Of a stretch of 64,000 nucleotides of DNA, positions 25,522-33,896 are shown one piece after another. This DNA comes from JBJHBP01 sp050485685 (GTDB taxonomy: Bacteria > Pseudomonadota > Gammaproteobacteria > Steroidobacterales > Rariloculaceae). The notes beneath the pieces are model-generated. The model was not told the DNA's origin. It made no database searches and was given only the letters and a program-made list of their open reading frames with translations. The position numbers were made by a program, and so were the translations under genes. Location of the stretch: positions 1-64,000 of the forward strand of contig JBJHBW010000010.1 in assembly GCA_050485685.1 (NCBI GenBank). Direction: 5' to 3'. Within the stretch, counting starts at the first letter, position 1, and every line of letters begins with the position of its first letter.

Positions 25522-26424
25522 ATGATCGAACTCTTCACCGATCTGATTCCGATCTTCTTCTATTTCCTGATCGGCGTGGCGTTGAAGAAATCCGGTCTCG
25601 CCGATCGCTCGCATGGCGATTTCGTGTTGCGGCTGGCTTTTTTCGTCACCCTGCCGCTGCTGATTCTGGTCACGCTGCCGAACACGGCGCTGACGGCGGA
25701 CAAGGCCATCCTGCCGCTGGCCAACATTGTCGTGAATCTCGCCTGTCTGGGCGTGATGCTGCTGTGGACGAAGCGCATGCAGCTGACGAGGCCGCAGCTG
25801 GGCGCGATGGCCATGAACACGATGATCCTGAACAACGCCTTCATGTTCCCGTTCATTCTCGTGTTCTATGGGGAAAGCGGATTCGCCGACGCCGTGCTGT
25901 TCGACTTCGGCAATGCGCTGATGGTGGCAACCGTGACCTACGCAACGGCATTCCGCTACAGCGACGCGCCGCACGGCCGTCTCGTGATGCTGGGCAGGAT
26001 TTTCAAGGCGCCGGTGTTCTGGGCGCTGGCGGCAGGTGTGCTGCTGTCGGTCACCGGTACAGCGCTACCGGAGAGAGTCGAGGCAACGATCCAGCCCGTG
26101 GCCCAGATGACCGCGCCGTTGATCCTGATTGCGCTTGGCATCTTTTTTACGCTGTCGCTGGAAAGTATACGTCTGGTCGGAATCGCCCTGTTCATTCGCA
26201 TGGGGCTGGGTTTCGCGTTCGGAGTGGCGTTCGCGAGCCTGATGGGCCTGGAAGGCGAGACCTTTGCGGTGGTGGCCTTGTGCAGTGCCGCGCCGATCGG
26301 ATTCATGGCCCTGACGTTTTCGTCCATGGCCAGGCTTGACGTCAAACTGACGACCAGCGCGGTGTCGCTGTCTATCCTGATCGGGATGTTCTACATCCCG
26401 CTGCTGCGACTGCTGATGCCCTGA
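25522..26424 (+). CDS. AEC-family (auxin efflux carrier) transporter
   Basis: A 300-residue inner-membrane protein with about ten hydrophobic segments. It starts IELFTDLIPIFFYFLIGVAL and includes MNTMILNNAFMFPFILVFYG, in the region where the family has its conserved asparagine. C-terminal segments are LCSAAPIGFMALTFSSMARL and SLSILIGMFYIPLL. Characterised AEC members move malonate, malate or other organic acids. The substrate here is unknown. It follows a cyclic-nucleotide-domain gene by 25 bp and probably shares its transcript. Confidence 0.85.
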   Translation: MIELFTDLIPIFFYFLIGVALKKSGLADRSHGDFVLRLAFFVTLPLLILVTLPNTALTADKAILPLANIVVNLACLGVMLLWTKRMQLTRPQLGAMAMNTMILNNAFMFPFILVFYGESGFADAVLFDFGNALMVATVTYATAFRYSDAPHGRLVMLGRIFKAPVFWALAAGVLLSVTGTALPERVEATIQPVAQMTAPLILIALGIFFTLSLESIRLVGIALFIRMGLGFAFGVAFASLMGLEGETFAVVALCSAAPIGFMALTFSSMARLDVKLTTSAVSLSILIGMFYIPLLRLLMP

Positions 26425-26485
26425 CGGGTCTCACCGTCAGCGTTGCGGAAATCTGCCGCACGAATCGCACCCCGGCAGTCGCGCG

Positions 26486-27322
26486 CTACTCGTCGTGACC
26501 GGGGTAGGCCTCGGGGGGCAGCACGTGCTCGAACAGCATCAGCTCGGAGAACGGTACGCAGCGGAACTCCATGAGCTGGGCGTTGGGGGCCAGGTCGCGA
26601 TACAGCAGCATGCTGAACGACCACGGCCGCGTGAACACCTGCGGATTCTCTATCGTGACCTCGTACTGCATGTGCGCGTCGCTGATCGGCGTGAAACGCT
26701 CGGTCACAACAGCGGCAGCGCCGGCAAAATTTCCGGCCCTGTCCAGCCATGATTCGCCGTTGAAGCCGGTCGTGACCACGACCAGCGTGTCGCCATCCCA
26801 GTGGCCGTTGGATTCGCCCATCCAGGTGTCTATCGGCGGTTCGCGGTGGCGTTGTGTGAACACGACGCGATTCGCACTCGCGTATTCATAAGCGAACAGG
26901 ATGTCACCTTCACCGTCCTGCACGATCTGGAACGGATAGGGCATGTAGGTGGCGCGAGGAATGCCGGGCAGGTAACACTTCGCTTCCGGATCCGCAGCCG
27001 GCCAGGCAGAGCGATTCGCGTCGCGCTGTTCCCGTGCTTCGGGCCGATAGGGGATCTCGCCGCCTTCGACCACGCCGAGCCCGCCCGGAATCGCGCCGAT
27101 CGCGCCGAGCGGCCAGAAATGCTCCAGCGCCTCGGCGTTCTGCGGCTCCAGGTTCCAGTGGGCGTTGCCCATGGCGCGCCATACACCGTTGATATTGGGC
27201 TGATCGAGAATTCGCTGCGGCCGCTCCTGGCCCTGCACGCCAGCTGCCAGCAGGCATAATGCAGTTGCTGCGATCACTGTCAGGGTGCGTCTGCGAAAGG
27301 CGGTCTGTTGTGGTTCGTGCAT
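26486..27322 (-). CDS. Exported protein of unknown function, WDGDTLVV family (copy 2)
   Basis: 278 residues with a signal peptide (ALCLLAAGVQGQ). It carries NINGVWRAM at the N-terminus where copies 1 and 3 have DPDLQGVW or DPDLRGRW. The shared central GESNGHWDGDTLVVVTTGFNG is followed by MQYEVTIENPQVFTRPW. The C-terminus (AQLMEFRCVPFSELMLFEHV) keeps one of the family cysteines. No enzyme motif is recognised. It is divergent from copy 3, with about 120 bp between their starts holding at least one promoter. It is less similar to copies 1 and 3 than they are to each other, from eye comparison only. Confidence 0.68.
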   Translation of the reverse strand: MHEPQQTAFRRRTLTVIAATALCLLAAGVQGQERPQRILDQPNINGVWRAMGNAHWNLEPQNAEALEHFWPLGAIGAIPGGLGVVEGGEIPYRPEAREQRDANRSAWPAADPEAKCYLPGIPRATYMPYPFQIVQDGEGDILFAYEYASANRVVFTQRHREPPIDTWMGESNGHWDGDTLVVVTTGFNGESWLDRAGNFAGAAAVVTERFTPISDAHMQYEVTIENPQVFTRPWSFSMLLYRDLAPNAQLMEFRCVPFSELMLFEHVLPPEAYPGHDE

Positions 27323-27385
27323 GCTTTATTGTTCCCTGTCGTGCCTTTTCGTGAACGCAGGCCTGGCGCTGTAACGCGCCCGATT

Positions 27386-27415
27386 TTGACAGTAAAGAAA
27401 CAGTTTGCCTATTCT
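27386..27415 (+). promoter_or_regulatory. Sigma70-like promoter of the copy 3/copy 4 operon
   Basis: TTGACA (27386-27391, consensus), an 18-bp spacer, TATTCT (27410-27415), then AGGGGG and the ATG at 27442. The start would lie about 20 bp before the ATG. Confidence 0.65.
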
Positions 27416-27441
27416 TGCCGAAACCTGAGGGGGCTACGACC

Positions 27442-28557
27442 ATGAACAAGCGGACTATCGCATGCGGCGCGCTGTCAGCGGCGCTGCTGCTTTCAGCCTG
27501 TTCGGAAACACCTTCCGGCGAGTCCTCTGCCAGCAGTGCGGCGCAGGGAGGCACTGTCGCGGCTGCCAGTGCCGACGGTAGCTGGAGCGTACCGCGCACC
27601 CCCTGGGGCGATCCCGACCTGCGTGGCCGCTGGCCGCTGGATGCCGTGGGCGGCACTCCGATGCAGCGACCAGTGGAGCGGGGTGAGCAGGCCTGGCTCA
27701 CGGATGAGGAATATGATGAGGCGTTGCGGGCGGCAGACGTTTCCGCCGAAGCCTACGAACGCGAGCAGGCAGCGAACCGGATCGGTTCCGGTCACTGGTT
27801 CGAGTGGGGACGGCCACTGCGTCAGACTTCGCTGATCATGGAGCCGGCCAACGGGCGTATTCCACCACTCACGGAAACCGGTAGACGCCTGGCTGCGAAT
27901 ATGAAGAGCAGCTGGTCGGAGGCTGTTTTCGACGATCTGTCTCATTTCAATGCGCTGGATCGCTGCATCACGCGCGGCATGCCGGCTTCCATGGTGCCGT
28001 TTCCGTATAACAACGGTATCGAGGTCTACCAGTCGCCGGGCGTTGTGGCGCTGCGGCTGGAGATGATCCACGAGACGCGAATCATTCCCGTGGACGGCCG
28101 CGGCGCGCCGCCTGAGCAGCTGGAATACTGGATGGGTGAGCCGCGCGGCTACTGGGACGGTGACACGCTGGTGATCGAGACGGCCAACTTCAATGGCCTG
28201 TCGCCCATGGTCATCGTCGGCCCCAGCAACGAGCCGGTGCCGACCAGCACCTCGCTGCGCGTCACCGAGAGGCTGACACCCACCGGCCCGAATTCCATGC
28301 AGTACGAGGCCTGGATCGAGGACCCGGTCGTACTTACCGCGCCATTCAAGCTGGATTTCCCGTGGACACGAAACAACGAATACGAGATCTACGAGTACGC
28401 CTGTCACGAAGGCAACACGGTCGTGCCGAACTACATTGAAACCACCAGCCCGCGTTTCATGGGCGAGGACGCCGGCACCAACTTCCCCGTCATGGAATGG
28501 CTGCAGATGTCGGTCGACCGGTTTGCCGAAGATGACGACGCCGCGAATCAGGACTAA
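27442..28557 (+). CDS. Predicted lipoprotein, WGDPDLRG / WDGDTLVI family (copy 3)
   Basis: 371 residues. The signal ends in LLLSAC, a lipobox with the cysteine at about residue 19, so the protein is probably membrane-anchored through lipid. Family marks are RTPWGDPDLRGRWPL, a central DRCITRGMP, GEPRGYWDGDTLVIETANFNG and a C-terminal EYACHEGNTVVPNY. These align closely with copy 1. The ATG is preceded by AGGGGG, and a consensus-like promoter lies just upstream. Copy 4 starts 15 bp after the stop, so both are on one transcript. Function is unknown. Confidence 0.72.
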   Translation: MNKRTIACGALSAALLLSACSETPSGESSASSAAQGGTVAAASADGSWSVPRTPWGDPDLRGRWPLDAVGGTPMQRPVERGEQAWLTDEEYDEALRAADVSAEAYEREQAANRIGSGHWFEWGRPLRQTSLIMEPANGRIPPLTETGRRLAANMKSSWSEAVFDDLSHFNALDRCITRGMPASMVPFPYNNGIEVYQSPGVVALRLEMIHETRIIPVDGRGAPPEQLEYWMGEPRGYWDGDTLVIETANFNGLSPMVIVGPSNEPVPTSTSLRVTERLTPTGPNSMQYEAWIEDPVVLTAPFKLDFPWTRNNEYEIYEYACHEGNTVVPNYIETTSPRFMGEDAGTNFPVMEWLQMSVDRFAEDDDAANQD

Positions 28558-28571
28558 AGGGAAGGGTATCG

Positions 28572-29333
28572 ATGAGCAGTTCCACAGCGCCTGAAGGCAC
28601 CAGGTTGTTTCGGTCATTGGCAACGCTCGGGAAACTCCTGCCGGGGCTGCTCATGGCCTTGCTGGCAGCGGGCGTTTCCGCCAATGAATCCGGCGATCGG
28701 CCGGATTTCAGCGGCTACTGGATGCCGAGTGTCGGGCAGGCCACCGTCTGGCCTTCCGCTGATCCGCCATTCACTGAACTGGGTCGGGCGATGTGGGATG
28801 CTTATGTCAGTGAGTTTGATCCCGACGTCGACGATCCTGCGCGGCTCTGTGTGCCGGAAGCCATGCCGCGCACGATGACGCAGCCGCCATTTCCGGTTGA
28901 GGTGATCCATCGCGATCACGACATCACGCTTTTCTTTGAAGCGTGGTCACAGTACCGCAAGATCTTCATGGCCGATTACGATCATCCGCCGGCAATCCTG
29001 CACACGCGCATGGGGCATTCGGTGGCCCGCTGGGAGGGTGACACGCTGGTCGTGAACACCAACCACCTTCAGGAACGGGAAATGGGCAAGATCCTGATGT
29101 CGGATCAGGCGCGCATAGAAGAGCGGATACGTCTGGAAGTCGATGACCAGGGTCACAAGCGCCTGATCAATGACATGACGTTTTACGACGAAGTGATGTA
29201 CACACAGCCCGTGCGTATGCGCGGCGTCTGGGACTACTCTCCCGACACCCCGATTCTCGAGTACATCTGCACCCAGGAGATCTGGGAACTCTATATCGAT
29301 GCGCTGCGGGAAAGCGGCGAGCGCGTATTCTAG
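28572..29333 (+). CDS. Exported protein of unknown function, WEGDTLVV family (copy 4)
   Basis: 253 residues with a signal peptide (LLPGLLMALLAAGVSAN). It is the most divergent member, with PDFSGYWMPSVG at the N-terminus and HSVARWEGDTLVVNTNHLQ in place of HWDGDTLVV. The C-terminal LEYICTQEIWEL replaces YEYACHEGN. An RLCVPEAMPRTM segment occupies the place of RCITRGMP. AAGGGAAGGG precedes the ATG. Its coupling to copy 3 suggests a heteromeric or sequential function, by inference. Confidence 0.68.
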   Translation: MSSSTAPEGTRLFRSLATLGKLLPGLLMALLAAGVSANESGDRPDFSGYWMPSVGQATVWPSADPPFTELGRAMWDAYVSEFDPDVDDPARLCVPEAMPRTMTQPPFPVEVIHRDHDITLFFEAWSQYRKIFMADYDHPPAILHTRMGHSVARWEGDTLVVNTNHLQEREMGKILMSDQARIEERIRLEVDDQGHKRLINDMTFYDEVMYTQPVRMRGVWDYSPDTPILEYICTQEIWELYIDALRESGERVF

Positions 29334-29384
29334 GAATCTGCGCCCGCCGGATTCGCGCGCGGTAAGGCTGAGTCCTTCGTTCTG

Positions 29385-31598
29385 TTATCCGCGTAGCGCC
29401 TCAAGCACCACCTCCGGCCCCATGGGCAGGTGCCGCAGTCGACGTCCTGTCAGTGCATGGAAGGCGTTGGCGATGGCCGGCGCCACGCTCGGAATCCCAA
29501 GTTCGCCCACCTGCTGTGGCTGGTCACTGCCGCGAATCACATCGACGTGAATCTGCGGAATGTCGGCCATGCGCATGACCTGGTAGTCACCGAAGTTGGA
29601 CTGCTGAACACGGCCGTCGCGTATCGTGATCCGTTCCGTCAGTGCGGCGCCCAGCGCGAACACGACTGAACCTTCCACCTGTGCGACCACATTGCGCGGC
29701 TGCAGGGGCAGGCCGGGATCGACCGCGATCCAGTAGTTGTGTACGCGGATACGTCCGGTCTGCTCGTTCACCGAGATTTCCGCCACGGCGGCGGACAGTG
29801 AATGACCGAAAGCGGCGGCGCCGTATTTCGTGAATGCCACGCCCAGCGCTGTGCCGTTTCGCGCCCGTTCCCAGTCAGACATGTCGGCCACCCGCTCAAG
29901 AACTCGTCGGGCGCGCTCGTCATTGACCAGGGCGATGCGGTAAGCGATTGGATCCTCGCCGGCTTCAGCCGCAAGCTCGTCGATCAGCGACTCGTTCGCG
30001 AAGTTGGTATAGCCGGCGCCTATACCGCGCCAGGGTGCCACCCGTGCGCCACGGTTTTCGTAAACATGCTCTGTACGCTGGTTGGCGATGCGGTAATAAG
30101 GCAGCTCGCTGCCCCAGGTCGCGACATGGTCGAATCCAGCCTGCGCTTCCCATCGCTCGGGGCCGTAGATGTAAGGGACCACCGGCTCGGCTGCGATGCG
30201 GTGGTTCCAGGCAACAATGGTGCCGGCGGCATCGAGATAGGCCTCCACGCGCTGCGCCGCCATGGGTCTGAAGCGCCCGTCCAGCAGGTCGTCTTCGCGG
30301 GTCTGAATCAGCTTCACCGGCCTGCCGGCCGAGCGTGACAGCTGAACAGCCCACTGCACATAGTCCACGAACAGGCGTCGGCCGAAGCCGCCACCTACCG
30401 GCAACTGATGAAACACGACCTGCGCGGGTTCGACCCCACCCAGACGTGCAGCTTCTTCCAGACCGCGGGTTGCCTGCTGCGTGCCGGCCCAGACTTCAAC
30501 CGTATTCTCCCTCACCCAGGCGGTGCAGGTGGTGGGCTCCATCTGCGCGTGGTACACGTAGTCGTTCGTGAACTCGCGTGCCACGACACGATCGACATCG
30601 ACGAGCGCACCCTCCTCGAAGCCGATCACCTTGGACGTGTTGTCTACCCGCGCATCGTCGCGAACATGTTCAAGGTATTCGCCAAGGTCCCGCCGGGAAT
30701 CGATGCCGGTTCCCGCTACCTCACTCCATTGCACGTCGAGCTGCCTTCGTGCCGCAAATATCTCAGGCACACTGCGGCCCAGGATTCCGACACCCTGTTC
30801 GAGTGCCACAACGTCAACGATGCCCGGAAGTGCGCGCACCTGTTCGCCATTGAATGACACCGCTGCGGCATCGCGTGCCGGCGGTGGTGCGACGGTGGCA
30901 AAAAGCATGTCGGGCAGGTCAATGTCCATCGCATAGCGGATGCTGCCGTCCACTTTCGATGCCACGTCAACACGCGGCACGTCGTTGCCGAGCAGTCGAA
31001 ATTCCGCCGCCGCTTTCAGATCCTGTTCCGGATGGATGACCGGCAGCTCATGCGGCAAAGTGGCCGTTGCGGCGATCTCCCCGTAGCCGGCGCTCCGGCC
31101 CGACGCGGCGTGCACTAAACGTCCGGACTGCGTTGTGACTTCTTCCGCCGGAACCTGCCACTGGAGCGCTGCAGCATCCCGGAGCACTCGCCGCGCCTGG
31201 GCGCCGGCAATCCGGCATGGCTCCCAGTAACCGACTACGGTCACGCTGCCCAGCACTACCTGGCCGTTGTGAATCGGATTGTTGAAGGCGGCGTGAATCG
31301 CTGACTGCACCACATCCACCTGCGACCAGTCTGCATCCAGCTCTTCGGCGATAATCAGCGGAATCGTGGTCTTGACGCCCTGTCCGAGTTCGGCCGCCGG
31401 TGCCATGATCGTGATGCGACCGTCAGGGGTGATGGTCACCCAGGCATTGAGTTCTGCCGGGCCGGTCATCGGACTCTGTTGCTCCCGGTCCCCGCCGCAC
31501 CCGGTGATGGTGAACGCAAACGTGAGTCCTGCACTGCCGGCCAGAAACCCGCGTCTTGAAATGACCGTGCGCAGCACGGTTTCGGGTTGCTGCGCCAT
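29385..31598 (-). CDS. Molybdopterin hydroxylase large subunit, IorB-like
   Basis: 737 residues of the xanthine-oxidase family. A twin-arginine signal is present (SRRGFLAGSAGLTFAF, then TGCGG), so it is exported folded with its cofactor. Molybdopterin-binding stretches include AELGQGVKTTIP, HAQMEPTTCTAW, GGGFGRRLFVDYVQ and GAGYTNFANESL. Isoquinoline 1-oxidoreductase and related aldehyde or nicotinate dehydrogenases have this two-subunit form without an FAD subunit. It would hydroxylate an N-heterocycle or oxidise an aldehyde in the periplasm and pass electrons to cytochromes. The small-subunit gene ends three bases upstream. Confidence 0.88.
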   Translation of the reverse strand: MAQQPETVLRTVISRRGFLAGSAGLTFAFTITGCGGDREQQSPMTGPAELNAWVTITPDGRITIMAPAAELGQGVKTTIPLIIAEELDADWSQVDVVQSAIHAAFNNPIHNGQVVLGSVTVVGYWEPCRIAGAQARRVLRDAAALQWQVPAEEVTTQSGRLVHAASGRSAGYGEIAATATLPHELPVIHPEQDLKAAAEFRLLGNDVPRVDVASKVDGSIRYAMDIDLPDMLFATVAPPPARDAAAVSFNGEQVRALPGIVDVVALEQGVGILGRSVPEIFAARRQLDVQWSEVAGTGIDSRRDLGEYLEHVRDDARVDNTSKVIGFEEGALVDVDRVVAREFTNDYVYHAQMEPTTCTAWVRENTVEVWAGTQQATRGLEEAARLGGVEPAQVVFHQLPVGGGFGRRLFVDYVQWAVQLSRSAGRPVKLIQTREDDLLDGRFRPMAAQRVEAYLDAAGTIVAWNHRIAAEPVVPYIYGPERWEAQAGFDHVATWGSELPYYRIANQRTEHVYENRGARVAPWRGIGAGYTNFANESLIDELAAEAGEDPIAYRIALVNDERARRVLERVADMSDWERARNGTALGVAFTKYGAAAFGHSLSAAVAEISVNEQTGRIRVHNYWIAVDPGLPLQPRNVVAQVEGSVVFALGAALTERITIRDGRVQQSNFGDYQVMRMADIPQIHVDVIRGSDQPQQVGELGIPSVAPAIANAFHALTGRRLRHLPMGPEVVLEALRG

Positions 31599-31601
31599 CG
31601 T

Positions 31602-32054
31602 CTAGCCCTCCCGTGCCGCGCGTTCGATAGCGCGTACGATGTTCGGATAGGTGCCGCAGCGGCAGATGTTGCCGTTCATGTGCTCGACGATCTGATCACG
31701 TGACGGCGCCGGATTATCGGCCAACAGCGTTGCGGCCTGCATGATCTGCCCCGACTGGCAGTAGCCGCACTGCGGAACCTGTTCCCCTATCCATGCACGT
31801 TGCAGCGGGTGATCGGCGTTCGCGGACAGGCCTTCTATGGTCGTGACGCGGCTGCCTTCAACCGCCGACAGTGGTGTGATGCAGCTGCGTACCGCGCGCC
31901 CGTCTACGTGCACCGTGCACGCGCCGCAGGCGGCTATGCCACAGCCAAATTTCGTGCCGGTGAGCTTCAGTTCCTCGCGAATGACCCAGAGCAGTGGGGT
32001 GTCGGGCGCGGCGTCGATGGTGGTCGCCGTGCCGTTGATGGTGAAAGCTGCCAT
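31602..32054 (-). CDS. 2Fe-2S small subunit of the molybdenum hydroxylase, IorA-like
   Basis: 150 residues with two [2Fe-2S] clusters. The plant-type one is KFGCGIAACGACTVHVDG plus a later cysteine (SCITP). The second is CGYCQSGQ with CRCGTYPNI. It passes electrons from the molybdenum centre to an external acceptor. It has no signal of its own and would be co-exported with the Tat-signal-bearing large subunit, as known for the family. The ATG at 32054 is clear. The large subunit follows after three bases. No cytochrome or FAD subunit is encoded beside it, but the cbb3 oxidase operon ends 126 bp upstream. Confidence 0.9.
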   Translation of the reverse strand: MAAFTINGTATTIDAAPDTPLLWVIREELKLTGTKFGCGIAACGACTVHVDGRAVRSCITPLSAVEGSRVTTIEGLSANADHPLQRAWIGEQVPQCGYCQSGQIMQAATLLADNPAPSRDQIVEHMNGNICRCGTYPNIVRAIERAAREG

Positions 32055-32180
32055 GCAAGATTCTCCCTGTTCTCTTCAGGCGGAAATCGAGCATGCGCGG
32101 GTCCGGCGCGTCAGCAGCGATGTCCGCGAAATCTGTACATGCCAATTGTGCCAGAACGTTGCAGACGGGTGACTGCGTGC

Positions 32181-33092
32181 TCAGTCGCGGGTCATCGTCA
32201 GCCAGGCGACGAGGAGGCGTATCTGCAGCTCGTCCAGCGTGTCGTTGAAGCTTGGCATCATGCCGTCGCGCCCGTAATAAATGGAATCGCGTATCGCTTC
32301 CCGCGTACCGCCGTAGACATAGATACTGTCATTCAGTGCCGGCGCACCGAGCAGCGACATGCCTTCGCCGTTCGGTCCATGGCAGGCGGAGCAGAATGAC
32401 AGATAGGTGGTTCTGCCCGCCGCGACCGGACCGTCGGCCACGTCCTCGGCCGTGCCGTCAGACAGCGCCAGCACGTACTCCACGACATTCGCCAGCTGTT
32501 CGTCGGTAAACGTGGTGCCCAGCGGTGGCATGACTGCGCGCCGGCCGTTGCGGATTGTGGTTTCAATGTCTCGTGGCGTGCCGCCCCACTGCCAGACGCC
32601 GTGCGTCAGTGACGGAAACAGGTTTGCCTGACCTTCCGCGTTCGGCCCGTGGCACGCGGCGCAGTGGTTCACGTAGACATGGCGTGCTGAACGCATCGCC
32701 AGCGGGTCCTGCTGCAGCGCTTCAAGGTCCGCGGCGGCGAGGCGTTCGCGTTCCGGTCCCAGCAGCGTTTCATAGCGTTCGATGCTGTCGGCGATGCGCC
32801 CCGCCTGCGACCAGCCCAGCGCGCCGCGGTACGAGCCCAGGCCCGGATACAGCGTCAGGTAGGCCACCGACACCACCATCAGCGCCAGTATGAACCAGAA
32901 CCACCACAGCGGTGCGGGTGCGGTGCCTTCGCGCAGGGTCTCGTCCCAGCGCAGTTCCTGCATCTCCTTGAGCTCGGCCGCGTCGGGCCTGGAGAAATAG
33001 ACACTGAACACCAGCCAGGCCAGGGCAATCAGGCTGACGATGGTGACCGCGGCGATCCAGCCGCCCCACAGGTCTGTCGGCAGGTCAGCCAT
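32181..33092 (-). CDS. ccoP: cbb3-type cytochrome c oxidase subunit III (di-heme)
   Basis: 303 residues. It has two N-terminal membrane helices (residues 10-33 and 62-80) and then two c-type heme sites, CAACH at residues 144-148 and CSACH at 234-238, each with downstream methionines. It feeds electrons to CcoO and CcoN at the periplasmic side. The ATG at 33092 overlaps the end of ccoQ by eight bases. It is the last gene of the Yip1-ccoNOQP operon. Confidence 0.92.
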   Translation of the reverse strand: MADLPTDLWGGWIAAVTIVSLIALAWLVFSVYFSRPDAAELKEMQELRWDETLREGTAPAPLWWFWFILALMVVSVAYLTLYPGLGSYRGALGWSQAGRIADSIERYETLLGPERERLAAADLEALQQDPLAMRSARHVYVNHCAACHGPNAEGQANLFPSLTHGVWQWGGTPRDIETTIRNGRRAVMPPLGTTFTDEQLANVVEYVLALSDGTAEDVADGPVAAGRTTYLSFCSACHGPNGEGMSLLGAPALNDSIYVYGGTREAIRDSIYYGRDGMMPSFNDTLDELQIRLLVAWLTMTRD

Positions 33093-33252
33093 CGCTTGCC
33101 TCGTCTTCCAGCGGTATACGCGCCGTGGCATCGAGCTCTTTACGGGTGGCTCGCAGCGACACCCAGATTACGAGCACGACCATGAACGCCATGACCAGCA
33201 TGTCGCCAATGAAGATGAAGTAGGTCATCGCCGGGCTGATCATGCCGTCCAT
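33085..33252 (-). CDS. ccoQ: CcoQ/FixQ-like small subunit of cbb3 oxidase
   Basis: A 55-residue frame, MDGMISPAMTYFIFIGDM followed by a single membrane helix (VMAFMVVLVIWVSL) and a charged C-terminus. Size, topology and position between ccoO and ccoP identify CcoQ, although the family is poorly conserved. The ATG overlaps the ccoO stop (TGATG) and the stop lies inside the start of ccoP, so all three are translationally coupled. CcoQ stabilises the complex in characterised bacteria. Confidence 0.82.
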   Translation of the reverse strand: MDGMISPAMTYFIFIGDMLVMAFMVVLVIWVSLRATRKELDATARIPLEDEASDG

Positions 33253-33896
33253 CAGTGGCTCCGGTGGTCGTCGACTTCGAATGCGCTGGTATCCACGTTG
33301 GCACCCAGCGACTGCAGATACGCGATCAGCGCATCCATCTCCGTGCGACCCCTTACCGCGGCCGGTGCCGCTTCGATCTGATCATCGGTGTAAGGATGGC
33401 CGAGGCGCTGCAGGGCACGCATGCGGCGCTCTATGGTATTGCGCCCATCGGCTTCACGTTCGTCCAGCCACGGATAGGAAGGCATGATGGAACCTGGCAC
33501 CACGGCACGCGGATCCAGCAGATGCAAGCGGTGCCAGACATCGGTGTAACGACCGCCGATGCGGGCGAGATCCGGTCCGGTGCGCTTTGATCCCCACAGG
33601 AACGGGCGGTCATAGACAAATTCTCCGGCGCGCGAATACGGGCCATAGCGCCGCACCTCGGCAAGCAGCGGCCGGATCTGCTGGGAGTGGCAGGTGGAAC
33701 AGGATTCGCGAATGTAGATGTCGCGTCCTATCAGTTCCAGCGGCGAGTAAGGTACGACGCCTGGCGCGGCGTCGGCGAGGGAATCCTGAAACAGGCTGGG
33801 CAGCACCTGCACCAGACCGCCGATGGAAGACACGATCAGGATGCCGAAGATCAGCAGTCCGGAATTGCGTTCTATGGCCTTGTGCAGCCTGATCAT
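33252..33896 (-). CDS. ccoO: cbb3-type cytochrome c oxidase subunit II (mono-heme)
   Basis: 214 residues with one N-terminal helix (GLLIFGILIVSSIGGLV) and a periplasmic cytochrome c domain. The heme site is CSTCH at residues 66-70 (RESCSTCHSQQI), and MPSYPWL carries the likely axial methionine. It carries electrons from CcoP to CcoN. The start overlaps the ccoN stop (ATGA). Confidence 0.93.
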   Translation of the reverse strand: MIRLHKAIERNSGLLIFGILIVSSIGGLVQVLPSLFQDSLADAAPGVVPYSPLELIGRDIYIRESCSTCHSQQIRPLLAEVRRYGPYSRAGEFVYDRPFLWGSKRTGPDLARIGGRYTDVWHRLHLLDPRAVVPGSIMPSYPWLDEREADGRNTIERRMRALQRLGHPYTDDQIEAAPAAVRGRTEMDALIAYLQSLGANVDTSAFEVDDHRSH

